Shown: positions 34,707 through 43,623 of the stretch, one piece after another
Layout: each line of letters begins with the position of its first letter
Position numbering within the stretch: position 1 is the stretch's first letter
Source: Clostridium sp. HBUAS56010
Lineage (GTDB): Bacteria > Bacillota > Clostridia > Lachnospirales > Lachnospiraceae
NCBI RefSeq assembly: GCF_007115105.1
Contig: NZ_SULJ01000007.1
Location: 131,729-195,728, forward strand
Direction: 5' to 3'
Length of the DNA stretch: 64,000 bases
The notes under the pieces: model-generated
What the model saw: only the letters and a program-made list of their open reading frames with translations
Database searches by the model: none
Told to the model about the DNA's origin: nothing
Made by a program: the position numbers and the translations under genes

Positions 34707-35945
34707 TCACAGATGTTTTTCTTTTCCGCTTACATGATCGACAATCGTATCCCTCTTTAAAAAGCTGGCTCTCATTACACTGTCCGTTCCGAATTTGTTC
34801 CGGATATGATCGACTGCTTTTTCCATCTCTTTCATTTTTTTGGATTGTTCTGATTCAAAAAGGTTTAACTGGCTATACCCATCTTCTGTAATCTTTGTAG
34901 TTCTGACTCCTATGAGACGTAAAGGAGTCTTATCCCAGAATTCTTTTAATAAGGAGCAGGCATTGTCGTAAAGAACTGTGGTGGAATCCGTAGGACTGTT
35001 CAGGGTCATCTGATGGGACTGAGTGTGAAAATCCCAGTCCTTGATCTCCACAGACACACAGTCACACTGAACCTTGTCGTGGCGTAGTCTTGCTCCTACA
35101 GTTTCACATAGGGAAAGGAGAACCTGACAGGCGACATCGTAGTCATCCACATCTCTGGATAAGGTGGTGCTGTTGCCATAACCTTTATTCACTGGTTCCC
35201 GTTCTTCCACTGGAGAATGATCAATGCCACAGGCATAATCATGTATCAGCAACGCATATTTTTCCCCTAACAGATGCTTTAAATGATTGGCGTTGCAGGC
35301 AGCCAGTTCACCAATTGTGTGGATTCCAATGCTCTGCAGCTTTTTTTCGGCAGAATGACCTACAAAAAATAATTCCCTTATGGGAAGGGGCCACATCTTT
35401 TGCGGAACTTCATGGGAAAATAGTGTGTGACAGAGATTGGGCTTTTTAAAGTCAGATGCCATCTTTGCCAGCAGTTTATTAGGCGCAATTCCGATATTGA
35501 CTGTAAAACCAAGCTGGTTTAAGACTTCTTCTCTGATCTGGTTGGCAACCGTGAGGGGAGTGCCAAAAAGATGAATGGTAGAGGTCATATCCAGAAAAGC
35601 TTCATCAATACTGAATTTTTCAATATCAGGGGTGTATTTGGATAACAGGTTCATAAGCTGCCTGGATTTCTCCAGATATATCTGGAAATGGGCAGGCACA
35701 ACAGTGAGGTTGGGACATTTCTTTAAGGCATGGGCAATGGGTTCTCCAGTGGAAATTCCGTATTTTTTTGCCGGCGTTGACTTGGCAAGGACAATTCCGT
35801 GTCTGGAGGAAGCATCGCCGCCTACTGCAGAAGGAATGGTGCGCAGATCCAGAGCGTCAGGGTCCTGCTCCAGCCGGGCTACGGATTCCCAGCTTAAAAA
35901 TGCAGAATTTACATCAATATGAAAAATCAGTCGTTGAGATTCCAT
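34707..35945 (-). CDS. dinB: DNA polymerase IV (Y family), chromosomal copy
   Basis: A 412-residue translesion polymerase. Catalytic acids are Asp11 (FHIDVNSAF), and Asp114/Glu115 (FSIDEAFLDM); the palm also shows PSAVGGDASSRHGIVLAKS. Helix-hairpin-helix and little-finger domains follow. QLNLFESE near the C-terminus is a beta-clamp binding motif. The promoter is controlled by a LexA box placed between -35 and -10. A second, island-borne paralogue lies at 60439 and shares the same layout. This copy has the base composition of its neighbours and looks native. Confidence 0.95.
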   Translation of the reverse strand: MESQRLIFHIDVNSAFLSWESVARLEQDPDALDLRTIPSAVGGDASSRHGIVLAKSTPAKKYGISTGEPIAHALKKCPNLTVVPAHFQIYLEKSRQLMNLLSKYTPDIEKFSIDEAFLDMTSTIHLFGTPLTVANQIREEVLNQLGFTVNIGIAPNKLLAKMASDFKKPNLCHTLFSHEVPQKMWPLPIRELFFVGHSAEKKLQSIGIHTIGELAACNANHLKHLLGEKYALLIHDYACGIDHSPVEEREPVNKGYGNSTTLSRDVDDYDVACQVLLSLCETVGARLRHDKVQCDCVSVEIKDWDFHTQSHQMTLNSPTDSTTVLYDNACSLLKEFWDKTPLRLIGVRTTKITEDGYSQLNLFESEQSKKMKEMEKAVDHIRNKFGTDSVMRASFLKRDTIVDHVSGKEKHL

Positions 35946-35965
35946 GATATTCTCCTTTCTCTTTT

Positions 35966-35995
35966 ATTATACCGAAAATATGTTCGGAAAGTAAA
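35966..35995 (-). promoter_or_regulatory. dinB promoter with LexA box in the spacer
   Basis: On the minus strand: -35 TTTACT (35995-35990), spacer of 18, -10 TATAAT (35971-35966). The spacer holds CCGAACATATTTTCGG (35972-35987), a near-perfect palindrome close to the Gram-positive LexA site CGAACATATGTTCG. Confidence 0.82.
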
Positions 35996-36003
35996 GGGAA
36001 TAA

Positions 36004-36031
36004 TTGAAAAAACAATGGAATAGGATAAAAT
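36004..36031 (+). promoter_or_regulatory. Probable sigma A promoter of dacA
   Basis: TTGAAA (36004-36009), 16-base spacer, TAAAAT (36026-36031), 23 bases before the ATG; GGGAGG precedes the start. Confidence 0.6.
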
Positions 36032-36054
36032 AAAGTCAAGCGGGAGGCTCTTTC

Positions 36055-37371
36055 ATGAGGCACGTCACAAAAAGATTTCTGTTAGCTGCTGTATTCGTCC
36101 TGTTTTTTGTGGCAGGAATAGGGGTATACAGGCTGTCAGAGCGAGAGACTGTCAATGGGAAAGTAACTGTAGAAGAGAAAAAGAAAGAAAAACCGGTCCA
36201 GACAAAGGATGAATTAAATCTTTATGCTCAGTCAGCGGTCCTAATGGATGCCTCGACCGGCCGCATCTTATATGGAAAGAATGAAGATCTGGTCCGGCCA
36301 ATGGCCAGTACCACAAAGATTATGACCTGCATCGTAGCTCTGGAATATGGAAATCTTTCTGATACGGTAACAGCCAGTCAAAAGGCGGCATCGCAGCCAA
36401 AAGTTCATCTTGGTGTTTATAAAGGAGAGACATTTACACTGAAAGATCTGCTTTACAGCCTGATGCTGGAATCCCATAATGATGCGGCAATGATGATTGC
36501 GGAACATGTTGGAGGGAGCATGGAGGAATTTGCGGAGCTTATGAATCAGAAAGCCAAAGATTTAGGCTGCAATAACACCTATTTTATTACTCCCAACGGG
36601 TTAGATGCCAAGGAAGAAAAAGATGGACAGGTGAAAGAACATTCCACCACAGCAGCAGATCTTGCCAAAATTATGAATTACTGTATTGGGCAGTCCCCAA
36701 AGAAAGAGGAATTTTTAGAGATAACCGGGACACAAAGTTATTATTTTCAGGATCTGGAAAGGAAAAGGTCCTTTAGCTGCAACAATCATAATGCGTTGCT
36801 GCATTCCATGAATGGGGCATTTTCCGGTAAAACCGGATTTACCGGAGGGGCAGGGTATTCTTATGTAGGCGCATTAAAAGATGAGGGAAGAGTTTATACC
36901 ATTGCTTTACTGGGGTGCGGCTGGCCTCCCCACAAGACTTATAAATGGTCTGATGCAAGAAAACTGTTTCAATACGGGCTGGATCGCTTCCATTATAAAG
37001 ATGTGTTTCAGGAAACCAATTTTCAGGATATTTTAATTAAGAATGGGGTTCCGCCTTCTGGCAGGCTGGAAGATCCGGTGTTTGTTTCCTGTGGGATTCT
37101 GGATTCTGAGGATAAGAACTTAAAAATTCTTCTGGCAGAGGATGAGAAAGTAACGGTAGAGGTGGAACTTCCCAAAGAGTTAAAGGCACCCGTATCAAAG
37201 GGGCAGACAATCGGCTCTGTTGTATACCGTCTCAATGGAGACGTGTTAAAGGCATATCCGGTCCATTTGATGGAAGGTGTGGACCGTCTGACTGCTTCCT
37301 GGTATGTGAAGAATATTCTAGATCAGTATCTGACCCTTCCAGGGCTTAATTCTGTTATTCCTTTCTTATAG
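36055..37371 (+). CDS. D-alanyl-D-alanine carboxypeptidase (PBP5/DacF family)
   Basis: A 438-residue low-molecular-weight penicillin-binding protein that trims the terminal D-Ala of stem peptides. An N-terminal signal anchor (LLAAVFVLFFVAGIGVY) precedes the peptidase S11 domain with Ser85/Lys88 (ASTTK), Ser140/Asn142 (SHN) and Lys259-Thr-Gly (KTG). The C-terminal beta domain (from about 310) is present, with a final hydrophobic stretch. Which clostridial type it is (DacA, DacB or DacF) is not decided. It begins a run with the phosphatase gene. Confidence 0.9.
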   Translation: MRHVTKRFLLAAVFVLFFVAGIGVYRLSERETVNGKVTVEEKKKEKPVQTKDELNLYAQSAVLMDASTGRILYGKNEDLVRPMASTTKIMTCIVALEYGNLSDTVTASQKAASQPKVHLGVYKGETFTLKDLLYSLMLESHNDAAMMIAEHVGGSMEEFAELMNQKAKDLGCNNTYFITPNGLDAKEEKDGQVKEHSTTAADLAKIMNYCIGQSPKKEEFLEITGTQSYYFQDLERKRSFSCNNHNALLHSMNGAFSGKTGFTGGAGYSYVGALKDEGRVYTIALLGCGWPPHKTYKWSDARKLFQYGLDRFHYKDVFQETNFQDILIKNGVPPSGRLEDPVFVSCGILDSEDKNLKILLAEDEKVTVEVELPKELKAPVSKGQTIGSVVYRLNGDVLKAYPVHLMEGVDRLTASWYVKNILDQYLTLPGLNSVIPFL

Positions 37372-37430
37372 AGAGACTGTATGATATAATGAAGCAGACA
37401 GAATTTGTGCAGATTGAACAGGAGGAATAC

Positions 37431-38270
37431 ATGAAGATGAGAGAACAGTTGAATTGCAGCATGGGGCGAATCTTTTTAGAAAAACTTCCCAATACACGGG
37501 ATCTGGGTGGAATCAGAACCACAGAAGGAAAAATGATTCTTCCTAAAAAGCTGATCAGGAGCGGAACCCTGTATGAAGCAACGAAACGGGATATAGAGAT
37601 CCTGGCTGATGGCTTTGGGCTTGGGACTGTCATTGATTTTAGAACAGAGGCAGAACGGAAACAGAAACCGGACCCTGTAATTCCAGGCGTTGTCAATATA
37701 TTTAATCCCATTCTTGATGAAGAAACTGTTGGAATCACCTTTGAAGAGGGGGAAGGAAGACATGAGTTTCAGGGAATTATCAATCATGCTGCGTCTCTGT
37801 CAGGAAAGCCTCACCAATACATAAACAAACTATATGAAAACCTTGTGTTAAGCCAGTATGCAGCCAGTCAGTATGGACGTTTTTTCGACCATCTGCTGGA
37901 AGCAGATGAGCGGGCAGTGCTTTGGCATTGCAGTGCGGGAAAGGACCGGGTCGGGATTGGAACAGCCTTGCTCTTATCCGCTTTATCTGTAGAGCGTAGA
38001 ATCGTTGTGGATAATTTTACAGAAACCAATACTTATGTGATGGAGGGAGCGCAGAAAATCGCTTCCTATGCCGAACAGGAGACAAAAGACCAGGAACTGG
38101 CTCATTGTGTCCGTGTTCTGCTGACCGTATCAGAGGACTATATTCTCCATGCTTTTTCCGCAATAGAAAAGACATTTGGAACAGTAGAGGAGTATCTGGA
38201 AAAGCGGATTGGTCTTACCCATGAGAAACGGGAAAAATTAAAGCAGAAGTACTTAACTGCTCAGATCTGA
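37431..38270 (+). CDS. Tyrosine-protein phosphatase (Y_phosphatase3 family)
   Basis: A 279-residue phosphatase. The family opening NTRDLGGIRTTEG is followed by TVIDFRTEAER, and the active-site loop is HCSAGKDRVGIGTA, giving the CX5R motif with Cys and Arg. Such enzymes act on phosphotyrosine or phosphoinositide-like substrates. I start it at the ATG at 37431, seven bases after GGAGG; an upstream in-frame ATG at 37389 lacks a ribosome site. It converges with the antiporter gene. Confidence 0.88.
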   Translation: MKMREQLNCSMGRIFLEKLPNTRDLGGIRTTEGKMILPKKLIRSGTLYEATKRDIEILADGFGLGTVIDFRTEAERKQKPDPVIPGVVNIFNPILDEETVGITFEEGEGRHEFQGIINHAASLSGKPHQYINKLYENLVLSQYAASQYGRFFDHLLEADERAVLWHCSAGKDRVGIGTALLLSALSVERRIVVDNFTETNTYVMEGAQKIASYAEQETKDQELAHCVRVLLTVSEDYILHAFSAIEKTFGTVEEYLEKRIGLTHEKREKLKQKYLTAQI

Positions 38271-38281
38271 AACAATATTAA

Positions 38282-38321
38282 AAATCCCTGAACTGTGAAA
38301 TGACGGTTCAGGGATTTTTTT
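38282..38321. terminator. Bidirectional terminator between phosphatase and antiporter
   Basis: AAATCCCTGAAC (38282) pairs with GTTCAGGGATTT (38306), with A-rich sequence before and T-rich after. Confidence 0.9.
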
Positions 38322-39909
38322 AAGCGTTTAAAATGAGACAATCCCCATCTTTTAGACAGGTCTGACCGTCTGGGATCAGGGAACTTCCGGCACGCTGAAC
38401 CAGAAAGATTAAAGTATCTTCTGGCAGAGTCAGATCGCTGATTTTGTGATTGATCCAGGGGTGGTACGGTCCGATCTGTACTTCCCGAAGCTTCATCTTA
38501 TTGTCTGTGTATTCCGGACTGTTTAAGATGACAGAATCTTCCGCCAGAATCATAGTATCTCCTCTGGGAATGAGGGTCTTTCCATCCCGTAAAATCATGA
38601 CCGCCATCATTCCATTTGGAAATACAATATCTTTTAAGGTATGGTTAATCCAGGGATGATCCTGGGGCAGCCGGATCTCTGTTAAATGGATAGACGGATC
38701 TTCGCTGTAATCGTTAAAGGTTTTAAAGATGTTATCCGTTGCTCCAATGACGTTTAACTTTTTTGCCATCCAGGGGAGCAGAGATCCTTGAATGGATACG
38801 GAGAGGAGGCAGACACAGAAAACAATATGGAATATATCCAGTTCCAGGACTGTGGGGTTTAATACGGCAAGTATGGCAAAGACGATAGAAACAGCCCCTC
38901 TAAGACCTGCCCAGGAGATTAAAAGCTGCTGTCGGAAAGGAACCTTAAATGGAGTGAGGATAATACCTACCACAATGGGTCTTGCGATGAACAGCATAAA
39001 TGCCCAGATGCCGATGGAGGGTAAAATGACAGGAACAATTCTGGAAGGGAAACATAAGAGTCCGAGAAGGAAGAACAGTACGATCTGCATCATACCCGTT
39101 ATTCCGTCAAAAAAGTGAACCATTTCTGCTTTATAATGGATTTTACTGTTTCCAATTATAATTCCTGCTATGTATACGCTTAAAAAACCATTTCCTCCTA
39201 CGGAATTGGAAAGACCAAAGGTCAAAAGGGCGATGGACATGCCCAGAATCGGAAGCATTTCTCTGGAACGAAACTGTTTGATCCGGAAAATAAAGTAGCC
39301 TGCAGCACCAGCCAGTGCACCAAAAATCAGTCCGAATAAAACTTCTTCGCCAAAAATGATTCCAATAGAAGCGGCAGAAGTTTTTCCGTTCATGATACCG
39401 AGAACAATGATGGTCAGCATATAGGAAACCGGATCGTTGCTTCCGCTTTCCACCTCAAGAACAGAAGCCATACCATTGACCAGATTCAGTTTTTTAACCC
39501 TTAATATGGAAAAGACGCTTGCTGCATCGGTAGAACTTAAAATAGAACCGATGAGAAGTCCCTCGAGCAGAGAAGTCTTCAATACGAAATAACAGAAAAG
39601 ACCGGTAATAACTGCGGTGAGAATTACACCTGCACTGGATAAAATGATAGATTTGACTGCCACTGGTTTCGCTTCATGCCAGTTGGTACCAAATCCCCCA
39701 TAGAACATGATGAAAATGAGAGCAACGGAGCAGATGGTTTCGGAAAGGGCATAGTCAGAAAAGTTGATTCGAAAGATTCCGTCTGTTCCAAACATCATGC
39801 CAAGTAAGATAAAGAGCAGCAATGACGGAACGCCGATCCGGTAAGATAAGTTGCTGGCAAGAATGCAGAGAATACAGATGACAGCCGCTACGATTAGATA
39901 GATTTCCAT
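38320..39909 (-). CDS. CPA1-type potassium/proton antiporter with TrkA-C domains
   Basis: A 529-residue transporter. The first 385 or so residues form the twelve or thirteen helix exchanger (SSTDAASVFSILRV and VESGSNDPVSYML are CPA family helices), and the C-terminal part holds two TrkA-C-like modules (RLPQDHPWINHTLKD, IGPYHPWINHKISD) that usually bind nucleotides or sense ions. This layout matches NhaP2/CvrA-like K+/H+ antiporters. ATG at 39909 follows AAGGAGG on the minus strand; the longer frame is rejected. Divergent from the lipoprotein gene. Confidence 0.9.
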   Translation of the reverse strand: MEIYLIVAAVICILCILASNLSYRIGVPSLLLFILLGMMFGTDGIFRINFSDYALSETICSVALIFIMFYGGFGTNWHEAKPVAVKSIILSSAGVILTAVITGLFCYFVLKTSLLEGLLIGSILSSTDAASVFSILRVKKLNLVNGMASVLEVESGSNDPVSYMLTIIVLGIMNGKTSAASIGIIFGEEVLFGLIFGALAGAAGYFIFRIKQFRSREMLPILGMSIALLTFGLSNSVGGNGFLSVYIAGIIIGNSKIHYKAEMVHFFDGITGMMQIVLFFLLGLLCFPSRIVPVILPSIGIWAFMLFIARPIVVGIILTPFKVPFRQQLLISWAGLRGAVSIVFAILAVLNPTVLELDIFHIVFCVCLLSVSIQGSLLPWMAKKLNVIGATDNIFKTFNDYSEDPSIHLTEIRLPQDHPWINHTLKDIVFPNGMMAVMILRDGKTLIPRGDTMILAEDSVILNSPEYTDNKMKLREVQIGPYHPWINHKISDLTLPEDTLIFLVQRAGSSLIPDGQTCLKDGDCLILNA

Positions 39910-40057
39910 GAATTTCCTCCTTGATATCAATATCAGAAATAAGTATATCACATAATTCCACAAGAATAAAAGTAGAAATTAAAAGGAATAGGCAGAACGA
40001 AAGAATTTACAGAATCTTACAGATTGCAGTCTAAGGTTTACGGTTTTAGAAACTCTA

Positions 40058-40087
40058 TTGACTTGTCGTCTTTTTAAGTGCTATACT
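40058..40087 (+). promoter_or_regulatory. Sigma A promoter of the lipoprotein gene
   Basis: TTGACT (40058-40063), 18-base spacer, TATACT (40082-40087), about 40 bases before the ATG at 40127. Confidence 0.75.
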
Positions 40088-40126
40088 GTGCCCGAAGCAA
40101 TGAATGGACGCAGGGAGGAACCAGGA

Positions 40127-40684
40127 ATGAACAGAAAAAGAATCAGTTGCATTTGTCTAGCCGCGCTGGTTGTCATGGTTTTCTTGGTCGGCTGCAGTGG
40201 AAAAGGAGCAGCAGATTCCGAGAGTACTCCAACAGAAACAATCACGGAGGAGACAACACAAAGAGAAACTGTAGCCGTCCAGACAGAAGAAGAGACCTTA
40301 CAGGTAATGGTGGGTGAGGAAGGACCGGGCGCAATGGAGAGCAGTGAAAGTCAGGAACCGGATAAAAAAGCAGAGGCATTTGCAGAGAAAATCCAGGAGG
40401 CAGTTTCTGACCGGAATCTGGATACATTAGCAGACTTACTGTTTTACCCATGTGTATTTATAACCGGAGATCAGGAAAAGATTATTCTTGAAAAAAGAGA
40501 TGATTTAACAAAGCAGAACCCGGATATGGTTTTTGGAGATGACCTGATGGTTGCAGTCGCCAATGTAGACACTGGGATGTTAGAGATCTCTCCCGCAGGA
40601 ATTGTCCTGGGAGAAGGAGAATCAAGAATTATCTACCAGGTTAAGACCGATGGAACCATGGGAATAACAGAAATTAAAGAATAG
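40127..40684 (+). CDS. Lipoprotein of unknown function
   Basis: A 185-residue lipoprotein: signal peptide ICLAALVVMVFLVGC with the lipobox LVGC near residue 23, then a low-complexity Thr/Glu-rich linker (SESTPTETITEETTQRET), then a soluble domain of about 110 residues with AEKIQEAVSDRNLDTLADLLFYP, a pattern like small DUF-type domains that follow lipid anchors. I do not know the ligand. ATG at 40127 follows GGGAGG; the promoter overlaps the longer frame. Isolated gene with terminator at 40774. Confidence 0.8.
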   Translation: MNRKRISCICLAALVVMVFLVGCSGKGAADSESTPTETITEETTQRETVAVQTEEETLQVMVGEEGPGAMESSESQEPDKKAEAFAEKIQEAVSDRNLDTLADLLFYPCVFITGDQEKIILEKRDDLTKQNPDMVFGDDLMVAVANVDTGMLEISPAGIVLGEGESRIIYQVKTDGTMGITEIKE

Positions 40685-40773
40685 CTATGTGAATTATTTA
40701 TAAAAATAATACAAAAAACTATACAAATCGACGTATATATCCAAGAGTTACATCAAAATGCTTATTTATGGAA

Positions 40774-40824
40774 AGAATAGGAGTCTATCATTGTGAAAAA
40801 CAAATAGATTCCTGTTCTTTTTTT
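40774..40824 (+). terminator. Terminator after the lipoprotein gene
   Basis: AGAATAGGAGTCTAT pairs with ATAGATTCCTGTTCT (with G-U pairs), followed by TTTTTTTT. The 90 bases between stop codon and stem show nothing else I can name. Confidence 0.8.
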
Positions 40825-40835
40825 GCTAAAAACAG

Positions 40836-40871
40836 CTTGTAATTCGTCATATTTAATTATACAATTACAAG
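40836..40871 (+). promoter_or_regulatory. Inverted repeat upstream of the carboxyltransferase operon
   Basis: CTTGTAATT (40836-40844) and AATTACAAG (40863-40871) form a perfect 9-base inverted repeat with 18 bases between. A weak TTGTAA/TACAAT promoter with 17-base spacing overlaps both arms. It could be a repressor site. Confidence 0.4.
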
Positions 40872-40952
40872 GAAGAATCTGAGTGTTTTCTATAATTTTC
40901 CTGATAGATGCAGGTGAAATTATATATTTATTACAAAATGGAGGATTGCAAA

Positions 40953-42407
40953 ATGAGTAATTCAACACAAACATCAGCAAGCAATCGGATACATGCTTTG
41001 CTTGATGAGAACAGTTTTGTTGAAGTTGGCGCCTGTGTAACAGCAAGAAGCACAGATTTTAATATGCCATCAAAGGAGACTCCGGCTGACGGTGTTGTTA
41101 CTGGCTATGGTACAATTGAGGGCTGTCTTGTTTATGTATACAGCCAGGATGCGTCAGTTCTTGGCGGTTCTGTAGGAGAGATGCACGCAAAAAAGATCAC
41201 AAAACTTTACAATATGGCGATGAAAACAGGTGCACCTGTAATCGGCCTGGTTGATTGTGCAGGATTAAGGCTCCAGGAGGCAACCGATGCTTTGAATGGT
41301 TTTGGCGAGATTTATATGAGTCAGACTCTGGCTTCCGGTGTGATTCCGCAGATTACCGCAGTATTTGGAGCCTGCGGCGGCGGAATGGCGGTTTCAGCAG
41401 CAATGGCAGATTTCACTTTAATGGAAAGCAGGAGCGGAAAACTGTTTGTTAATTCTCCGAATGCAATCCATGAAAATTATACGGAAAAGTGCAATACTGC
41501 TTCCGCTGAATTCCAGAGCAAAGAAGCAGGTATGGTGGACTTTACCGGAGAGGGAGAAGAACTTTTATCTAAGATCAGAACTCTTATTTCCATTCTTCCC
41601 TCTAACAATCAGGATGATCTTTCTTATACGGAGTGTAAAGATGATTTAAACAGAATCTGTTCTGATTTGTCCAATTATGTGGGAGATACGGCAATCGCTC
41701 TTACCATGATTTCCGATGACCAGTTTTTTCTGGAGACAAAGAAAGATTATGCACCTTCCATGGTTACTGGATTTATCCGTTTAAACGGAGCGACCATAGG
41801 CTGTGTTGCCAACAGAACAGAAGCTTATAATGAGAGTGGGATTAAAACAGCTTCATACGAGCCTCTTTTAACAGCACGAGGCTGTGAGAAGGCGGCAGAA
41901 TTTGTGAATTTCTGCAATGCTTTTGACATTCCGGTTCTCACCCTTGTTCATACGAAGGGATATGAGACAACCATGTGTTCTGAAAAGCGGATTGGAAAAG
42001 CGGCAGCAAAACTGACCTATGCCTTTGCCAATGCAACCGTTCCAAAGGTTACAGTCGTAATTGGTGAAGCTTTTGGAACCGCATATTTAACCATGAACAG
42101 TAAATCCATTGGTTCTGATATGGTATATGCCTGGCAGAATGCCTCTATCGGCATGATGGATGCAGAGGAAGCTTCAAAGATTATATATGCCGATGAGATT
42201 GCAAAATCGGAAGATGGAAAGGCTCTCATCAGTGAGAAGGCAGAGAGCTATAAAAAGCTCCAGTCCAGTGCAGTTTCAGCAGCAAAGAGAGGGTATGTCG
42301 ATGATATCATTGATGCCAGCGAGACAAGAGCCAGAGTGATCGCTGCATTTGAGATGTTATTTACGAAAAATGAGGATCGTCCCGCAAAGAAACATGGCAC
42401 GATTTAG
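40953..42407 (+). CDS. Acyl-CoA carboxyltransferase subunit (MmdA/12S type)
   Basis: A 484-residue carboxyltransferase with the two crotonase-fold halves of the MmdA/PccB/12S family: the N-terminal half shows GVVTGYGTIEG, VIGLVDCAGLRLQEA and GACGGGMAVSAAM, and the C-terminal half AEFVNFCNAFDIPVLTLVHT and GEAFGTAYLTMNS. These enzymes move CO2 between biotin and an acyl-CoA, usually methylmalonyl-CoA or malonyl-CoA. The relatively short protein is typical for Lachnospiraceae. ATG at 40953 follows GGAGG. It opens a four-gene operon with oadG, a biotin carrier and oadA, all tightly spaced. Confidence 0.85.
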   Translation: MSNSTQTSASNRIHALLDENSFVEVGACVTARSTDFNMPSKETPADGVVTGYGTIEGCLVYVYSQDASVLGGSVGEMHAKKITKLYNMAMKTGAPVIGLVDCAGLRLQEATDALNGFGEIYMSQTLASGVIPQITAVFGACGGGMAVSAAMADFTLMESRSGKLFVNSPNAIHENYTEKCNTASAEFQSKEAGMVDFTGEGEELLSKIRTLISILPSNNQDDLSYTECKDDLNRICSDLSNYVGDTAIALTMISDDQFFLETKKDYAPSMVTGFIRLNGATIGCVANRTEAYNESGIKTASYEPLLTARGCEKAAEFVNFCNAFDIPVLTLVHTKGYETTMCSEKRIGKAAAKLTYAFANATVPKVTVVIGEAFGTAYLTMNSKSIGSDMVYAWQNASIGMMDAEEASKIIYADEIAKSEDGKALISEKAESYKKLQSSAVSAAKRGYVDDIIDASETRARVIAAFEMLFTKNEDRPAKKHGTI

Positions 42408-42424
42408 AATGAGGTGACGGAAAT

Positions 42425-43180
42425 ATGAAACTGAATTTAAAACGAGTAGTGTTGGGACTTGCCATGGCAGTCTGTCTCTTTTCCTTTCCCATAAACAGTA
42501 AAGCTGACACCGTTCCTACAGAAATTGATGACAGTGTAAAGGTGAGGCTTGAGCAGCTTCCTCAGCCTTTTTTACAGGCGTTTGTGGATTTAAAGGACAG
42601 TGAAGCAGAACAGTTTAAGGCACAGTTGGAAAACATTGAAAGTTATGCCCCTCTTATCCCGGCAACCGATACCTGGCAGAGCATAAGACAGGAACTGGGA
42701 GAACTGGTTTCCATAGAAGAAAGGGCAGAAGTAAAAGCAGTGCCGGAAGGGTACAGTGCAACATTAGAGGCTGTATTTGAAAATAAAAATTTGAATTTCA
42801 CCATCACAACGGATCCTGGAATTACAAAGTTATTGAGTGTAACCTTTGAACCGGAAAGAGCGGGAAACAGTCAGGAAGATTTATATGGCTGGCTGGCAGT
42901 GGGTGCCATCGTTCTCGTGATTGTGATTGTTGGATTCCGTAAATATAACAGCAGACCAGAGACTGGTTCCGGCAAAGAAAATGATGAAACTGCTGGTGCA
43001 GCGCCATTAATGGAATCAGGTGTGGAAACGGTTGGTGAGACGGCTGAGCTTGTTGATGATCTGGAGCTGGTTGCAGTTATTACAGCAGCGATTGCGGCAA
43101 GTACAGGAAGTTCACCAGGCAGTCTTGTAGTTCGTTCAATCAGACGTGCGCCGGCAGGCAGATGGAAAAATGCTAAATAA
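42425..43180 (+). CDS. OadG-like sodium pump decarboxylase gamma subunit
   Basis: A 251-residue protein with a signal peptide (VVLGLAMAVCLFSFPIN), an outer domain of about 110 residues resembling DUF3887 (FLQAFVDLKDSEAEQFKAQL), one membrane helix near 157-173 (LAVGAIVLVIVIVGF), and a cytoplasmic tail whose ending DDLELVAVITAAIAAS and final RRAPAGRWKN match OadG. Gamma subunits hold the alpha and beta subunits together. No beta subunit gene (eight to ten helices) is in the operon, so either it is elsewhere or this gamma subunit tethers a different complex. Confidence 0.75.
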   Translation: MKLNLKRVVLGLAMAVCLFSFPINSKADTVPTEIDDSVKVRLEQLPQPFLQAFVDLKDSEAEQFKAQLENIESYAPLIPATDTWQSIRQELGELVSIEERAEVKAVPEGYSATLEAVFENKNLNFTITTDPGITKLLSVTFEPERAGNSQEDLYGWLAVGAIVLVIVIVGFRKYNSRPETGSGKENDETAGAAPLMESGVETVGETAELVDDLELVAVITAAIAASTGSSPGSLVVRSIRRAPAGRWKNAK

Positions 43181-43197
43181 TCAGGAGGATTTTCATT

Positions 43198-43602
43198 ATG
43201 AAGAATTATACAATTACAGTGAATGGCAATGTTTATGACGTAACCGTAGAGGAAGGAACTTCCCAGGCATCAGCACCAAGAGCCGCAGCGGCACCAAGGG
43301 CAGCAGCACCGGTACCTGCAGCAGCACCTGCACCTGTTCCGGCAGCACCGGTTCAAAAGGCAGCAGCACCTTCTGGCACACAAGGTTCCGTAACTGTGGC
43401 AGCTCCCATGCCAGGAAAGATTTTAAGCGTTAAGGTAAGTGCAGGACAGTCTGTGAAAAAGGGAGATGTACTGGTTGTTCTTGAAGCTATGAAGATGGAG
43501 AATGAGATTGTAGCACCTTCTGATGGAACCGTAGCAAGCATTCATGTATCATCGGGTGAGTCTGTAGATTCAGGTGCTACATTAGCCACATTGAATGAAT
43601 AA
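43198..43602 (+). CDS. Biotin carboxyl carrier protein
   Basis: A 134-residue carrier. After a short N-terminal segment (residues 1-22) comes an Ala/Pro-rich flexible linker (about 25-55), then a biotinyl domain from about 62 with the lysine in EAMKMENE (Lys99). This matches the 1.3S subunit of transcarboxylase and the OAD carrier. It lies between the gamma subunit and oadA, with an AGGAGG before each start. Confidence 0.92.
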   Translation: MKNYTITVNGNVYDVTVEEGTSQASAPRAAAAPRAAAPVPAAAPAPVPAAPVQKAAAPSGTQGSVTVAAPMPGKILSVKVSAGQSVKKGDVLVVLEAMKMENEIVAPSDGTVASIHVSSGESVDSGATLATLNE

Positions 43603-43623
43603 CAATGATCAGGAGGTAAGACA

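Noticed and set aside
43198-43400. The Ala/Pro repeats as a repeat element or CRISPR
   Set aside because: They encode the flexible linker of a biotin carrier; no spacers or regular repeat units.
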